From Yarrowia lipolytica (taxonomy: Eukaryota; Ascomycota; Dipodascomycetes; Dipodascales), in contig NC_090773.1 of the NCBI RefSeq assembly GCF_001761485.1, forward strand, positions 1,240,001 through 1,304,000: DNA of 64,000 nt. The letters run 5' to 3'. Positions 11,396 to 22,400 of this stretch are shown here, in pieces; positions within the stretch are counted from its first letter, which is position 1, and every line of letters starts with the position of its first letter. The notes below the pieces were generated by a model that saw only the letters and a list, made by a program, of their open reading frames with translations, had not been told where the DNA came from and did not search any database. The position numbers and the translations under genes were made by a program.

Positions 11396-11857
11396 TTACT
11401 TGGCGAGAGAAAGAGTCTCGTTTCGGGTTCCCCACCAGTTCAGAGTGAGAGTAAGACCAACGGTCTCCAGCAGAGCAGAGAGGGTCTTGCCAACGAGGTA
11501 CTCGACGGGTCGGTTCTCCTGGAAGATTCCGGTGACGAGGGTGGGGATGGAGTTGACGGCGAAGATGAGACCTCCGAGGTAGGCAGCACCCTTAGTGGTG
11601 GTGGTGCCGGTGAGGACAATCAGGGCCGACACGGCGTAAGACTGCAGACCGGAGCCGAGCAGAGAAGATCCGTAGAGGGCGAGGACGCCGTTGTTCTCCT
11701 TCTGTCGGGCAAACTCCTCGGGGGTGTCAGCGGCCTTGGCTCGCTTGATGGTGTCGCCAATGACGGGGGCGAAACCAATCAAAGAGGAGAAGTGGGAGAA
11801 GATGGTGCCGACGGCAAGGGCGGAGGGCTTGATGGGGGGGAAGTAGTGGAGAGACAT
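11396..11857 (-). CDS. small multi-pass membrane protein, unknown function
   Basis: A 153-residue protein. I do not recognise the family with certainty. It shows about four hydrophobic segments (near residues 13-33, 58-82, 88-110 and 122-143) with a hydrophilic stretch TIKRAKAADTPEEFARQKENN between the first two. Codon choice is strongly biased towards the preferred C-ending and CGA codons, and a TATA box lies 60 bp upstream, so the gene is probably well expressed. There is no cleavable signal peptide or clear mitochondrial presequence. It resembles small fungal membrane proteins of no assigned role. Start at ATG 11857. Confidence 0.75.
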   Translation of the reverse strand: MSLHYFPPIKPSALAVGTIFSHFSSLIGFAPVIGDTIKRAKAADTPEEFARQKENNGVLALYGSSLLGSGLQSYAVSALIVLTGTTTTKGAAYLGGLIFAVNSIPTLVTGIFQENRPVEYLVGKTLSALLETVGLTLTLNWWGTRNETLSLAK

Positions 11858-12827
11858 TGTGAGAAAGTAGTTTTGAGATGGAGAGAAAAGACCCCAGACT
11901 GGGGCTCACCGCTCCTATATATACTTTGAGGGGTTTCACACCATGCCTGGATATAGCAACTACTGAGCAAGCCGGATTAGCTTCATTGTATGCAAGCATG
12001 TGTACTGCCACGACAACTTTTGGGGAGGCGATTGCGAAAGAAGGAGGGGAGCAAAATGGCAGAAACGCATTTTACTTTATAAATTGACGTCAGGGATTTC
12101 GATTCTACCACTTTTCACCGCCCTTTTCCATCTCCTTTCACCCATTGAGTCCACAAGACACCCCAACCCTGTGCTATCCCCAATGCATGGTCTGCATGAC
12201 GCCACCAACAACCACTGGGTGAAGACCACCCACTTTGTACCGTGGCCTTCCTTCCTCATACAATTTAACGTGCGGGTTGCGTAATTGATTGGCCCACCAA
12301 AGCCCATCTACGGTTGTCGAGCTTGCGGGATTGCTGCGCGTAGATGCACTAGCAATGATCCATCTCCTCAGGAAGCAATGGAGAGTGTGGTCCAGTGTCT
12401 CCAACCTGACACGGCCGCAATTGCATGAATACATTGCCATTTTATATAAAAGTTGCCGTTGGAAAAGGCGTCTGGGCTCCTGTCAACTCGAGGCTCTGGC
12501 TATAGGCCTCGTGGGCTTCCCAACCGCAGCCCATTCGTCGAGCGACTGCTGAGGTTTAACGTTTTTAGCTCTTTGAGTTTCGAAATGGATTGCTACTGCT
12601 GGTTACGAGAACCGCCCGAAGGTTGAAACAGAAGGGCAGAGAAGGCCCCGCGTAGACAGCAGCCACCGGAAATAAATAAATCACGTGCGCAGCGCGACGG
12701 GGGACGACACCAAATCAGGGCACGTGATCATCTCGCGCGAACCCGAACCCCAACTAAAGTTTGGATGAAGCACACGCGACACACCCTGAGATGGAAAAAG
12801 TTGTGTCACCTGACCGCAGTTCTTCGT
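11858..12827. other. intergenic, promoter of the small membrane protein
   Basis: About 1 kb between the promoter of the gene at 11857 and the 3' end of SWC4. CACGTG occurs near 12683 and 12721. Several short open frames are present but none resembles a protein. Confidence 0.6.
11916..11923 (-). promoter_or_regulatory. TATA box of the small membrane protein gene
   Basis: TATATATA about 60 bp upstream of the ATG at 11857 on the reverse strand. Confidence 0.55.
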
Positions 12828-14342
12828 TTAGAGCTGCCCCTTCTGACCGCGAAGAAGCCGGATCTCGGTTTCCAGCTTATCGGCGGCCCGCTTGGTCTCC
12901 AGCAACACGCTCATGCTGTGCTGGATACTTTCAAACTTGGCACATACCTTGGCCGTAGGCATGACTGGCTTTGGAGGAATACCAATGTCCTGCAGAGCTG
13001 CGACAATTTTCGTCTGGATGGTGGGCTTGAACGTGGTCACCTTTGAAGACCGCAGGTAGACGCCCGGCGTCAGCTTGTCGTGGTAAGAGATGCCGTATGC
13101 AGCCTCCTCCTTGGTAGTCAGCTTCTTGGAAATGGCAGCGGCGATTGTGGTGGCGGCCTTCTTGTCCTCCTTAGTGGCCTTCTTTGCCTCCTTGGTGTCC
13201 TCCTTCTTGGTGGTCTTCTCCACGGAGCCTCCTCGATCCGGTGCCTGAGGACCCACAGATCCCTCCTTGGTAGGCTTCCCACCCTTTTTGGATTTGTCGT
13301 TGAGCGTAGATGTGAGATGGGCCAGACCCTGGGACGTCTGGAACTGCGCGACACTAGATGTGGGCTGAGGAGCATCCAGCAGCTTGAGCAGCTCTTGTCG
13401 TTCTTGAAGCATTTTGGTAGCACTGAGTTCCAGTTTCCTCGACTTGAGAATCAGAGCCTCCTCCTCAGCAATTTCAGCAGGAGACCGCGCCAGCAAACGC
13501 TCCAGGTATTGCTTTCTCTTGATTTCCATGTCCCGGGGGAACTTGACGGTGGTCATATTGTATCCTTCAGCAGTGTACTTTTCGGGATGCTTGGACATGG
13601 CCGAAACAACATTGTAGAACCGTTCTTTAAGATCCTCGACCGTTCTTGCGGTTCCGTCTGGGGGCGCCGATTCCTTCTTTTCCGATTTCTCCTTGTTGCT
13701 TTCATCTTTATTCTCCTTCTCTTCTTTCACATCTGCCATCTCCACATCCTTATCCTCCTCCTTGACCTTGGACTCTGTTCCTTCAGCACCCTTGGTCTCT
13801 CCGGTTGCCATAGTCACATCTTGGTCAGTTTGCCACTCCCACCGGTCGTGGATAACGGGCCATCTCAAATCAAATTCCGAACACAGATGCATCAGATACC
13901 TGGTTTCTTCCAGAGTCCAGCCTGGAGTAGCCAGCTTGAGACCATCGTAGTCCTCCTGCGTCAGCTCGGGGAAAGAAATCTGCGTGTTGAGAGCCGCAAA
14001 CGGATACTGGTCGCCCTGAGTGAGCTCGCCTCCTCGAACCCAGTGGCTCAAAATGAGTCCATCTTCTCGTGCCTGGTTCTGGAAGGGAGTCCACATCCAC
14101 GGGGTCAACTTGGCCTGCCACTGGGGCTTGTCCTTGAAAAGCGACGTGTGCGAATCCTTGGTCACGGACACAGACGGCGTGTTTTCACCCATGAGCGCGA
14201 ACAGCTCTCGCTGCATTCCGTCCATCCTCTTGCCGCCTACGGGAGCCGCCAGCTTCTGTCGCTTGGGCTGCTGAGTCAGCTTGTCGTTGGGCTCCAGGTC
14301 CGGCAGGTCCAGCACGTCTCTAACATCGGAAGAAGACGCCAT
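12828..14342 (-). CDS. SWC4: SWR1/NuA4 subunit Swc4 (DMAP1 family)
   Basis: A 504-residue homologue of Swc4/Eaf2 and human DMAP1, shared in known fungi by the NuA4 acetyltransferase and the SWR1 complex that installs H2A.Z. The N-terminal half carries the family core with a SANT/Myb-like segment (about residues 125-170: LTQEDYDGLKLATPGWTLEE, then YLMHLCSEFDLRWPVIHDRW). An acidic Lys/Glu-rich insertion follows (about 185-230), then a helical block near 270-330 with YNVVSAMSKHPEKY and KRKQYLERLLARS. The C-terminus is basic and ends in a predicted helix around LETKRAADKLETEIRLLRGQ. Length and order fit the family. The start at 14342 is the first ATG. EAF3 lies nearby on the same strand. Confidence 0.93.
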   Translation of the reverse strand: MASSSDVRDVLDLPDLEPNDKLTQQPKRQKLAAPVGGKRMDGMQRELFALMGENTPSVSVTKDSHTSLFKDKPQWQAKLTPWMWTPFQNQAREDGLILSHWVRGGELTQGDQYPFAALNTQISFPELTQEDYDGLKLATPGWTLEETRYLMHLCSEFDLRWPVIHDRWEWQTDQDVTMATGETKGAEGTESKVKEEDKDVEMADVKEEKENKDESNKEKSEKKESAPPDGTARTVEDLKERFYNVVSAMSKHPEKYTAEGYNMTTVKFPRDMEIKRKQYLERLLARSPAEIAEEEALILKSRKLELSATKMLQERQELLKLLDAPQPTSSVAQFQTSQGLAHLTSTLNDKSKKGGKPTKEGSVGPQAPDRGGSVEKTTKKEDTKEAKKATKEDKKAATTIAAAISKKLTTKEEAAYGISYHDKLTPGVYLRSSKVTTFKPTIQTKIVAALQDIGIPPKPVMPTAKVCAKFESIQHSMSVLLETKRAADKLETEIRLLRGQKGQL

Positions 14343-15357
14343 ATTGTGTCGTGATTAGCGCTGTTGATGAAGATGTTTTCGCGCAGTGGTGGAGGTTGTT
14401 TGGCCATGCATGGTGAGAATTTGGGATCACGTGCGCGAACTTTGTTGTAGATAGTAGGTGGAATGACCATGGTAGAGAAAACTAGCAACGTAGGTATTTA
14501 TATACAGAAGCAGCACGGTTTCCGTCATGTTGAATATGTGTTTGTCGTCTGGTTGTTGTTTTTTGGAGGGGAAAGCAGTCACGTGACGCCTATCGAAGGT
14601 ACTCGTATGAAAACATTACTAAGAGCGATGAAGCCATAGAAGGTGTTATACTACAAAGTATAGTAGCGAACGTTTAGGTGTTTGTAGTTGTTTGATCGAA
14701 TGTACTGTAGGTGATATGAAGAACTACAAGTACCGCCTCTGCCCAACTACTATCTGCACCGCCACAGGTTGGGATCCGGGCCTATGTTCAATCTAAGACA
14801 CCCACCAGCCACAGCAATGAGCTTAAGAGCAGAGCAAGGGACATTAGGGCGACGTCAAACTCGAGTACCACTTGACTTTTTCGTTGTTTTCTTATCCTCT
14901 TTTGGATTTCCGGCAGACCGGGTGTGTACTGGAGCTACCTTGTAGAGACACACGGGGATGTAGGTTTGGTAGACCTTGGTTTGGTTGATTCGAATACTAA
15001 CATCACGGGTTGGCGGATACATTTTGGAGACAGTAGCACGAGACGTCTGAACGGTGGCAAAAACGAGATATCTAGGAAATCGGATCATTTGCCTGAAATC
15101 TTTCAATCCTCGAACTCCCCAATCGCACCCCTCTTTCTCTTGTTACAGGATACGCTGCCTTCGTCTGGACGTGGGAACATTTAACTCAGGGCGGGGTTGC
15201 GAGAAAGTTGCAGAGCGAGGCGGCTCAGGAAAGGCGCTGCTGTAATTCCACGGATAAAATGAGCCGACGGATTGTATCTGTGACCACAATGGATCATGAT
15301 CTTGGTCACCTCTCGGGTAGCTAGCGATATGGCACCACAAGCACCACAACTAGGCGT

Positions 15358-15383
15358 CCGCTTATCCGCTTATCCGCTTATCC
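15358..15383. repeat. tandem CCGCTTAT x3 (GATAAG on the reverse strand)
   Basis: Three exact 8-bp copies in a row. Read on the reverse strand each contains GATAAG, the core bound by GATA-type factors. It lies between AOX and SWC4, about 1 kb upstream of SWC4. Confidence 0.8.
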
Positions 15384-15495
15384 AGATCTTGCATGTCTGA
15401 CGTCAATCTTGCATGCTGTAGTGAGAGAGCGAGTAATATTTGGTTTTATTGGGTGACTAATAGCATCGGCATTGTTGCGAGCGCTTTTACGGGTT

Positions 15496-15522
15496 GTTTG
15501 TTTTTTGTTTTTTGTTTTTTGT
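15496..15522. repeat. GTTTTTT short tandem repeat
   Basis: A simple T-rich repeat with regular G interruptions, a little over three units. It lies beyond the AOX 3' end. Confidence 0.7.
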
Positions 15523-15677
15523 GAAAAGCTCAGCTCAGACCGTATTAAAAAACTACAAGCACAGTACAGTATGTAGTACTCATACAACTATGACAGTAAC
15601 TTCTAAATTTCATTCATTTCATGCTATGCGTTGGTATTTACAATATAAATATCTAGGTTTCAAAAGGTGGGGGTGCC

Positions 15678-16727
15678 TTAGTTGGCAATCTCGTCTCGAG
15701 ACCAGCCCTGGCCCTTGTAGGTGCTCAGGTCCTTGGAAGGCTGGGGATGGCCATTATCGATCTTCAGAGCGAAGGGGTTTCGGTCGTGATCCTGGTCAAG
15801 GTTACCAAGAGTGTGGTTGACCTCACAGTGCTTGGCCTCGTCAGCTCGGATGTACTCAATCAGATCTCGCATGGTAGGGTTGGGGCCCATGTGCCAGTAG
15901 TCGATGGCAATCTCGGGGATCTTGACCTTGTGGCCCTCCCACTCGGGGAGTCGGCCAGCGTCAATATCGGTAATGCAACGGGTGTAGGTGATGACGGCCT
16001 CCTCCTCGAGGTAGCCGACAAATCGATGGCAGATTCGAGGGGACATGAGATAGGCCATGAAGAAGAGGTTGAAGAAGACACCCTGGCCGAGCAGGATCAT
16101 AGTTCGCATAAAGTAGCCGGGCTTGTGCATCTTCAGGAAGGTGAGCAGATGCATTCGCTCGTTGTAGGCCTCCTCGAGAAGAGTCTCGATCCAGGCTCGG
16201 TCTCGCTTGAGAGCTCGCAGAGACTGCAGATGTCGGCACATACCGCCAACCATTCCGGGGACACCGGCAATGGACTCCAAGAAAAGGAATCGCTGGTACC
16301 ACTTGTCGGGTGTCATCTCGAATCGCTTGAGATTCTCCTGGCCGGGCTTGGGGTGTCTGTAGCCGGTGAACAGATCGAAACTCCATCGCATGGTTCGAAT
16401 GGCGGCCAGGGCACACTTGTCGGAGAAGGTCTTGGCCTCTCGGTGTCGGACCACAAGGTTCTCCATCTGCTCCTTGGTGTAGATGGGATGGACCCACATG
16501 GGGGTGGTCTCATATTTCTGGGAGTCGTCGGCTCCGTAGATGGAGGAGTCGTTCATCTTGGTGTTGGCCAGAGTCTTGGTGTCTCCGGGATCCTTGACGT
16601 AGTCCTCCTTGGAGGTGGCGGTGGCCATGAACCGGTGCTGAAACTGAGTAGGTCGAGACACGGACACGGACACCTTGGCGAGAGCCCGCGAGGTTCGCAA
16701 AAGGGAAGTTGTAGTCAGTAAAGTCAT
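15678..16727 (-). CDS. AOX: mitochondrial alternative oxidase
   Basis: A 349-residue cyanide-insensitive ubiquinol oxidase that passes electrons from ubiquinol directly to oxygen on the matrix side of the inner mitochondrial membrane. The first ~35 residues are rich in Ser, Thr and Arg with no acidic residue, a typical presequence. The diiron ligands are visible: Glu/His in LLEEAYNERMH (about 182-191), Glu in LEEEAVITYTR (about 240-250) and Glu/His in RADEAKHCEVNH (about 293-304). Two hydrophobic stretches near 200-230 suit monotopic membrane binding. The first in-frame ATG is at 16727, with a TATA 64 bp upstream. The fungal enzyme is monomeric and lacks the regulatory Cys of plants. Y. lipolytica is known to have AOX genes; which paralogue this is I cannot settle from sequence alone. 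Confidence 0.96.
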   Translation of the reverse strand: MTLLTTTSLLRTSRALAKVSVSVSRPTQFQHRFMATATSKEDYVKDPGDTKTLANTKMNDSSIYGADDSQKYETTPMWVHPIYTKEQMENLVVRHREAKTFSDKCALAAIRTMRWSFDLFTGYRHPKPGQENLKRFEMTPDKWYQRFLFLESIAGVPGMVGGMCRHLQSLRALKRDRAWIETLLEEAYNERMHLLTFLKMHKPGYFMRTMILLGQGVFFNLFFMAYLMSPRICHRFVGYLEEEAVITYTRCITDIDAGRLPEWEGHKVKIPEIAIDYWHMGPNPTMRDLIEYIRADEAKHCEVNHTLGNLDQDHDRNPFALKIDNGHPQPSKDLSTYKGQGWSRDEIAN

Positions 16728-16790
16728 TGTTGTCAAACTGGTGTTGTGAGTTGGTGGAGATCCATTAGGACGGAGGGGGACTTGTCCACC

Positions 16791-16797
16791 TTTTATA
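16791..16797 (-). promoter_or_regulatory. TATA box of AOX
   Basis: TATAAAA on the reverse strand, 64 bp upstream of the AOX start. The spacing supports initiation at 16727. Confidence 0.6.
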
Positions 16798-19437
16798 TCT
16801 TATCAAGGTGCCCTAACACCCTCTCTCTGTTTCACTACTCCGATGACTTTGCTCATACATTGTAGCCGCAAAGCCAAATTAAACTACATGTAGCCCGTTT
16901 GCAGACCTCTTTGTCCATCTCTAGAGCTTAAATGTTTATGACTAACTGCTTTTCTCATTGGGTACCCTGTGAGGCACCGTTTCCTTCCGACAGGGCCATG
17001 ACACGTGCGGCTTATTTAGTGTCAATCTACTCGGGCTGACGGGTAGAGTGGGCTGGGCCTGTCAGATATCGTCACAAATACGTCCAGGGACCTGCCGCTA
17101 CAACCAGCAAAACTCGCCAGATGCGATCGGAGCCACACCAGTAATGTAAAAAACGCCTATTCAAAACCTAGACATGCCCGATTGGGTCTAGAATTGTGGC
17201 GTCAGCCCCAACTCTATTAGTTCAACTGCGTCTTTCATGCACAATCTCTGGCTTTTGCGGTGTAATTGGGATTGCCTGCATTAAAACGGTCCGCACTCGC
17301 CACAATATACTAACCACTAGCCACTGGTTATGCACATGTTGTTCCGGGACTTCCGGTGGCGTTTTAGGGTTTTGCTGACTGAAAAGGGCCAGTGGTTAAT
17401 TGCTCGCCGCAAGAGAAAGACGTCTTTGAGAGCAATCTAGCCACCGTAATAACGCCCATTTTCGCATCCACCGCCACCACCGTCGGCTCCGCTTTCAAGC
17501 CATTCCGGCTTCCCCCGGTCAGCGCTAGTCACGGTGCTTTTTTGGTGTACGGCTAAACGGCCCCTTTGCCCGCCAAGCGGCTCAGAATTTTATTTCACAC
17601 CATGCATTTTTTTGCCATTCCAAACATTATCGCCGCCAGGTCCCATGACCCTCGGCTCGTGCTGCACGGCGATGCGAGAGACGTATCCGGACAGAGTCCA
17701 GAGAGCGAGCACGTTGCCAGATACGCCCGTCGGGGGGCGTGGCGCCACAAATATGCGTCTTACATGTCCTGAATTGTGGCTAGTGGATGTTCAAAATGTA
17801 TGCAAGCTGGTGGAAATGAAATCTGTGGCGAAGTAGCCTGATTGTGGTTGAACTGGGTCAGTGACGCTGGTGGCATTACCATCTGGAAGACAACAAAGAC
17901 GCACTCTGTCTTGTCGTATAAACGGCTTAGACGGCTTTGGTGAGAAGGATAGTCAGGGGGTGCTGCTACCCTGCTACACCTGAAAACGTGACCTTCCGGT
18001 GCATCCCGTCAATGACTCTTTGGGCCACCCCGGATGTTTGGGCACTTCTCAACGACGCTACAGAGGCGGTTTCTAACGGGAGTTTCTCCCTTTGATTTCT
18101 TCTCGCCCCGCTCTTTAAATTGAAATCCATCAAAATATATTTTGGACTCCGCTTACCGGTGATATTCAAGCTGTAGAGTCATTGGGAGTGGCAGCTCACC
18201 GTGCATACACTAGCCTATAGTTGCGAGAGCTATTATGAGAGCTGTTTACATGGCAGCCACACCTAAACAAGAGCAGGAAACGAGCACTTTGAGCATTTTG
18301 TTTGGTTGCAATTGCACACAGTCGGTTTCACCCATTTGAACTTGCCAAACCTGTCCACTTGTGTTCAAGTGTTAGTTACTTGTACATACCCTCTACACCA
18401 GCCACATGTGGAGAAGATTCTAGCATAGTGTACAAGTGCAAGTATGTACTGTGGAGTCAGCCACCTTGAGGAGGTGCATTCGCAGATGTAGCGTTTGATC
18501 TCCCTTCCCGTCAGGCCAATGAGCTTCTCCCCATTCTTTAATTCTTTCACAGCCTCCAATGTGATGTACATAGTTTGGAGATCAAGCCGCACACCGGACC
18601 AAAATACATTACGACTTCCTCCGTCCTCACAATTGATGTATGACTGCAGATGTCTCAATTAAAAGTCCACTGGACTGATTTCCTGGCCAATTGGACCACT
18701 CTGCTCTACAGGTACCCTTTTTACGACCTCTACATGTTACATTTTGGTACATAATATACACATGTGTTGCTTGCTACGAACCTACACTCTCGTCTTTCAG
18801 GCGGCACTCTGCGCTAACTGCAGACAGAGGTGAAACTAATAAAAACAAAAGGTGGAGGCAACGTTATCAATCTGAAGCAGTCCCGGTTACCAAGACCCCC
18901 CCCTGTTCTCGCCATTTAGTCGCCTTGAAGTAGTAAGACTTCAAGGCACTCCCGCAACCCTGCCCATCAACTTTTGCGAGGTAAAACTTTCGCAGACTTG
19001 CTGGACTCGCAACTCTTGTCATCGCAGCCTGGAAGAATTGCGAGCCGCAACCGCTCTATATACCGCCGCAAACATTCTATACCGCGCCAACGCTCTCCAG
19101 GCTGCCCGCAGACTCGCCGCAGAGACACTCATTTGCGTTTCCCGCTCACTTGCCGCCTTATCCAAGGAAGATCCACTCGGAAGCTTCTCCAGGTTAGAGC
19201 GCGTAAACGTGTGTGACAGGCGCATGTGCATGAATGAGCTATATAGCTGTTGGTGATAGTATCAACGAATGTCTATAAAGCTGGTCATTAAAGAGCTGCT
19301 CCCCTCCAAGAGTTCTATCGGTACCAATCGTGTAGCTGCCTCCAGTTCAAGTTCAGTGACTTGTCCGATCTCCCAATAGTCTGGCAGTTCTCTCTGTCAC
19401 TGAATATGCTAAAAATACATTAAATACATCCACTGCA
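16798..19437. other. long intergenic region between AOX and PRP2
   Basis: About 2.6 kb without a recognisable gene. The proximal part is the AOX upstream region, with CACGTG near 17002 and TTAGGGTT near 17366. The distal part (about 18950-19150) is rich in CGCA and GCCGC words with short open frames on both strands, none of which looks like a known protein. Confidence 0.55.
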
Positions 19438-22400
19438 CTACTCAAGCAGCTTCTCCTCGACTCGGGCAGGCGCCTTGATCATCCGCTCAATGTCCGCCTC
19501 TTTGTAAAAGTGCGGAGCCACTTCCGTCAACCACTGCGGCTCCAGAGGCATGCAGTTACGCATGTACTCCTTGCTCGTGAGAACCAGCTCGTGGTACAAC
19601 AGCCACTTGGGCCGCTGCAGATGTAACACACTGGAAGGGTGGATATACACCGTCTGGTTTGACTTGACGGTCTTGTACGAGTCGCCTCCCCTGTTCAGAC
19701 GAGCAGCATTGGGGAAGAAACCTGCTGTGAGAGCCTTCTGAATCGCCGTTTGCGGGTCTTCCAGCTCAGCAGCAGACACTTCGGGATCAATCTCAACTCG
19801 GTCGCAGAGGTTGTAGAGCTGGTCTCGCACATCTCGAGCACGAGTCAGAGACTTGTACTGCATAAAGTTGTCCTTGGCCCACTGCTGAGAGTAGTCGGCC
19901 AGCGACCATTGTCGAAACACCTCTAGAAGAGTTAGATGATCTCCACCGGGCTTGGTGAACATCTCTCGTGCTCTGTCGGCAGCCATTTTCTTATCCTTGG
20001 GTCTGAAAAACAGAGAGGCCGCCTCACCAAGCATAGACACAATCGAAAGCACTTCAGATGTGCACTGATACTTTTCAGACGCCAAAATAGCACGAGCCAG
20101 CATGGGATCAGTGGGGAATTCGGCCATTTGACGTCCAATCTTTGTAGGCTGGCCCTTGTCGTTGATGGCTCCCAGAGCATAAAGAAGCTCCAACGCTTTG
20201 ATCAAGGTATCTTTAGGAGGAGGGTCCATGAACTCAAAGGACAAGATGTTAACAATACCCAGAGACATGAGCATCAGTACCACGCCACAGAGATTGGAAC
20301 GCAGAATCTCAGGCGTAGTGTTAGGAGGAAGCTCAGACTCAAACGCTCGTTTCGTATAGAGTCTGAAACACATGCCTGGACCCACACGACCAGCTCGTCC
20401 GCGTCTCTGTTCGGAGGAGGCCTGAGAACATGGCGTGACTATGAGCGATTCCATTCCTGTCTTTGGGTTGAAAACATTCTCCTTGACAAAGCCGGGGTCA
20501 ATTACGTAGACAATTCCATCAATGGTAATAGACGTTTCCGCGATATTAGTAGCAAGAACCACCTTTCTGGATCCCTCAGGCGTAGGGTCAAAGATTCGAG
20601 CCTGTAGTTCTGCAGGAAGGTTAGCATAGATGGGACACACAATCATAGGCGGACATTTCGAGCCCAATTTCCTGATTGTCTCTTGCAGGTTCTCAGCCAT
20701 GTTTTCAATTTCATCCTGACCTGTAAGAAAGACAAGAATATCACCTTTGCCCTGGGTAGCATGAATCTGCATGACGGTGGTGATGGCGGCGTGCAGATAG
20801 TTGGCCTCGGGCTTCTCTGTATGATGAACTGCAACAGGGAACCGTCTACCGGGTACCTGGAAGATGGGGCAGTCGTTGAAGTAGGCAGAGAATTTCTTGG
20901 CGTTCATGGTAGCGGAAGAAATGATTAGTTTGAGTTCCGGTCGAGCACGCGCAATGTCTTTTAGAAGACCTAGAACAACATCAGTATGCAAAGTACGTTC
21001 GTGGGCCTCGTCGATCATCAGGGCAGAGTATCCGGACAGTTCAGGGTCCGTCAAAAACTCTCTAAGAAGCATACCATCGGTCATGTACTTGATTACGGTC
21101 TTCTCAGATGTCTTGTCCTCGAATCGAATGTTGTACCCAACTTGCTGGCCGATTCGACATCCCACCTCCTCAGCAACTCGTGTAGCAACGGCCATGGCAG
21201 CAACTCGTCGAGGCTGAGTGCAACCAACCATACCCCGCTGCGTATACCCTGCCTCATGCAGGTACTGAGGAAGCTGGGTGGTCTTACCGGAACCTGTTTC
21301 TCCAACAATAACAAGAACCTGGTGATCCTTGATAGCTCCCAGAATCTCGTCTCGGTACTTGTACACAGGTAGCGACTTTCGAACCTCGTCAATCGACTTG
21401 GCATGCTTTTTTGCGTCCTCAATCTGTTTCAGCATGGCCTTTTCAGCCTCGCTCTTTGATTTGCTTCCCTTGTCCTCGTCAGTATCAGCAGTGAACTTGA
21501 TAGCCTGACGGGGATCAAAAACAAACTCGTACTTGTCCTCCTCCTTATCTTTCTCATGAGTCTTTTCTCGAATACCAGCGTCACCTCGTTTGCTCTGCTC
21601 CCACAATTCTCCATCCTCCATTTCTCGTTCGGGTTTCCGCTCATACCGTTTCATAAGTGAGTCCTTGTCCTTATCAGAGCTCCGTTTTCCTTCAGTAATG
21701 TATGCATCCGGAATACTGTATCCATCGACACCTCTATCAATCTCTTTTCTTTCCTGGGCAATCTTGAGAACCTGACGTTTGTACTCAATCTCCCGCTGCT
21801 CCTCCTTGGTGAGATTTTCCCAACCATACTTGCGCACATCGTCTTCAAAGTCCTCCACTTCTCGCTCCAGCAGATACAGCTGCTGCTGCTCTCTCTTCGA
21901 CAGGTACTCCTTTCGAGCTATGGATCGCATCTGATCCAGTTCCTCCCTGTGCTTCTCCAGATCATCGGCCATTCGCTCACGCTCCTTGTTGCGTGCAGCC
22001 CGGTCGTCGTCCTTCTTTCCTCCCTTTTTCGAGTCTCGTTCTGCCAGCCGTTGGGCAAACTCGTCTCGCTCGCGTGCATCTTTCTCACTGTCGTAGTCGG
22101 AATGGATATCATCCACGGTATATGCTTGCTGTTTCACTTCAGGTTTGTCGCTGTCATCGCGTCGCTCTCCTCGGGGCTCTCGGCGGTCATCCTCGCTCTC
22201 GCTGTCGCTGTAAGAGTACCTCCTTCTCCGCTTGGTGCTCTTGGACTCCTCAGAGACCCTTTTCGGAGGCCGAGACGGCTTCTTTTCCACGGGATCAAGC
22301 AGAAGATCGTACTTGGTGGATGCAGAAGCCACGGGGACATTTGGCTTGGGCTTTGAAACATGGTATTTGCCCCACAACTCGGAGGCAAAAGACTTGATCC

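Larger units (their letters stand above)
14343..15677. other. intergenic between AOX 3' end and SWC4 promoter
   Basis: About 1.3 kb. It holds CACGTG near 14428 and 14582, three exact copies of an 8-bp unit CCGCTTAT at 15358-15381, and a GTTTTTT tandem near 15496-15522. No gene is seen. Confidence 0.6.

Noticed and set aside
17534-17836. 100-codon frame in the AOX-PRP2 gap
   Set aside because: No protein-like pattern and no promoter signal; it overlaps other random frames.
18974-19256. Overlapping short frames on both strands
   Set aside because: The CGCA-rich composition produces open frames in several registers. No family resemblance.
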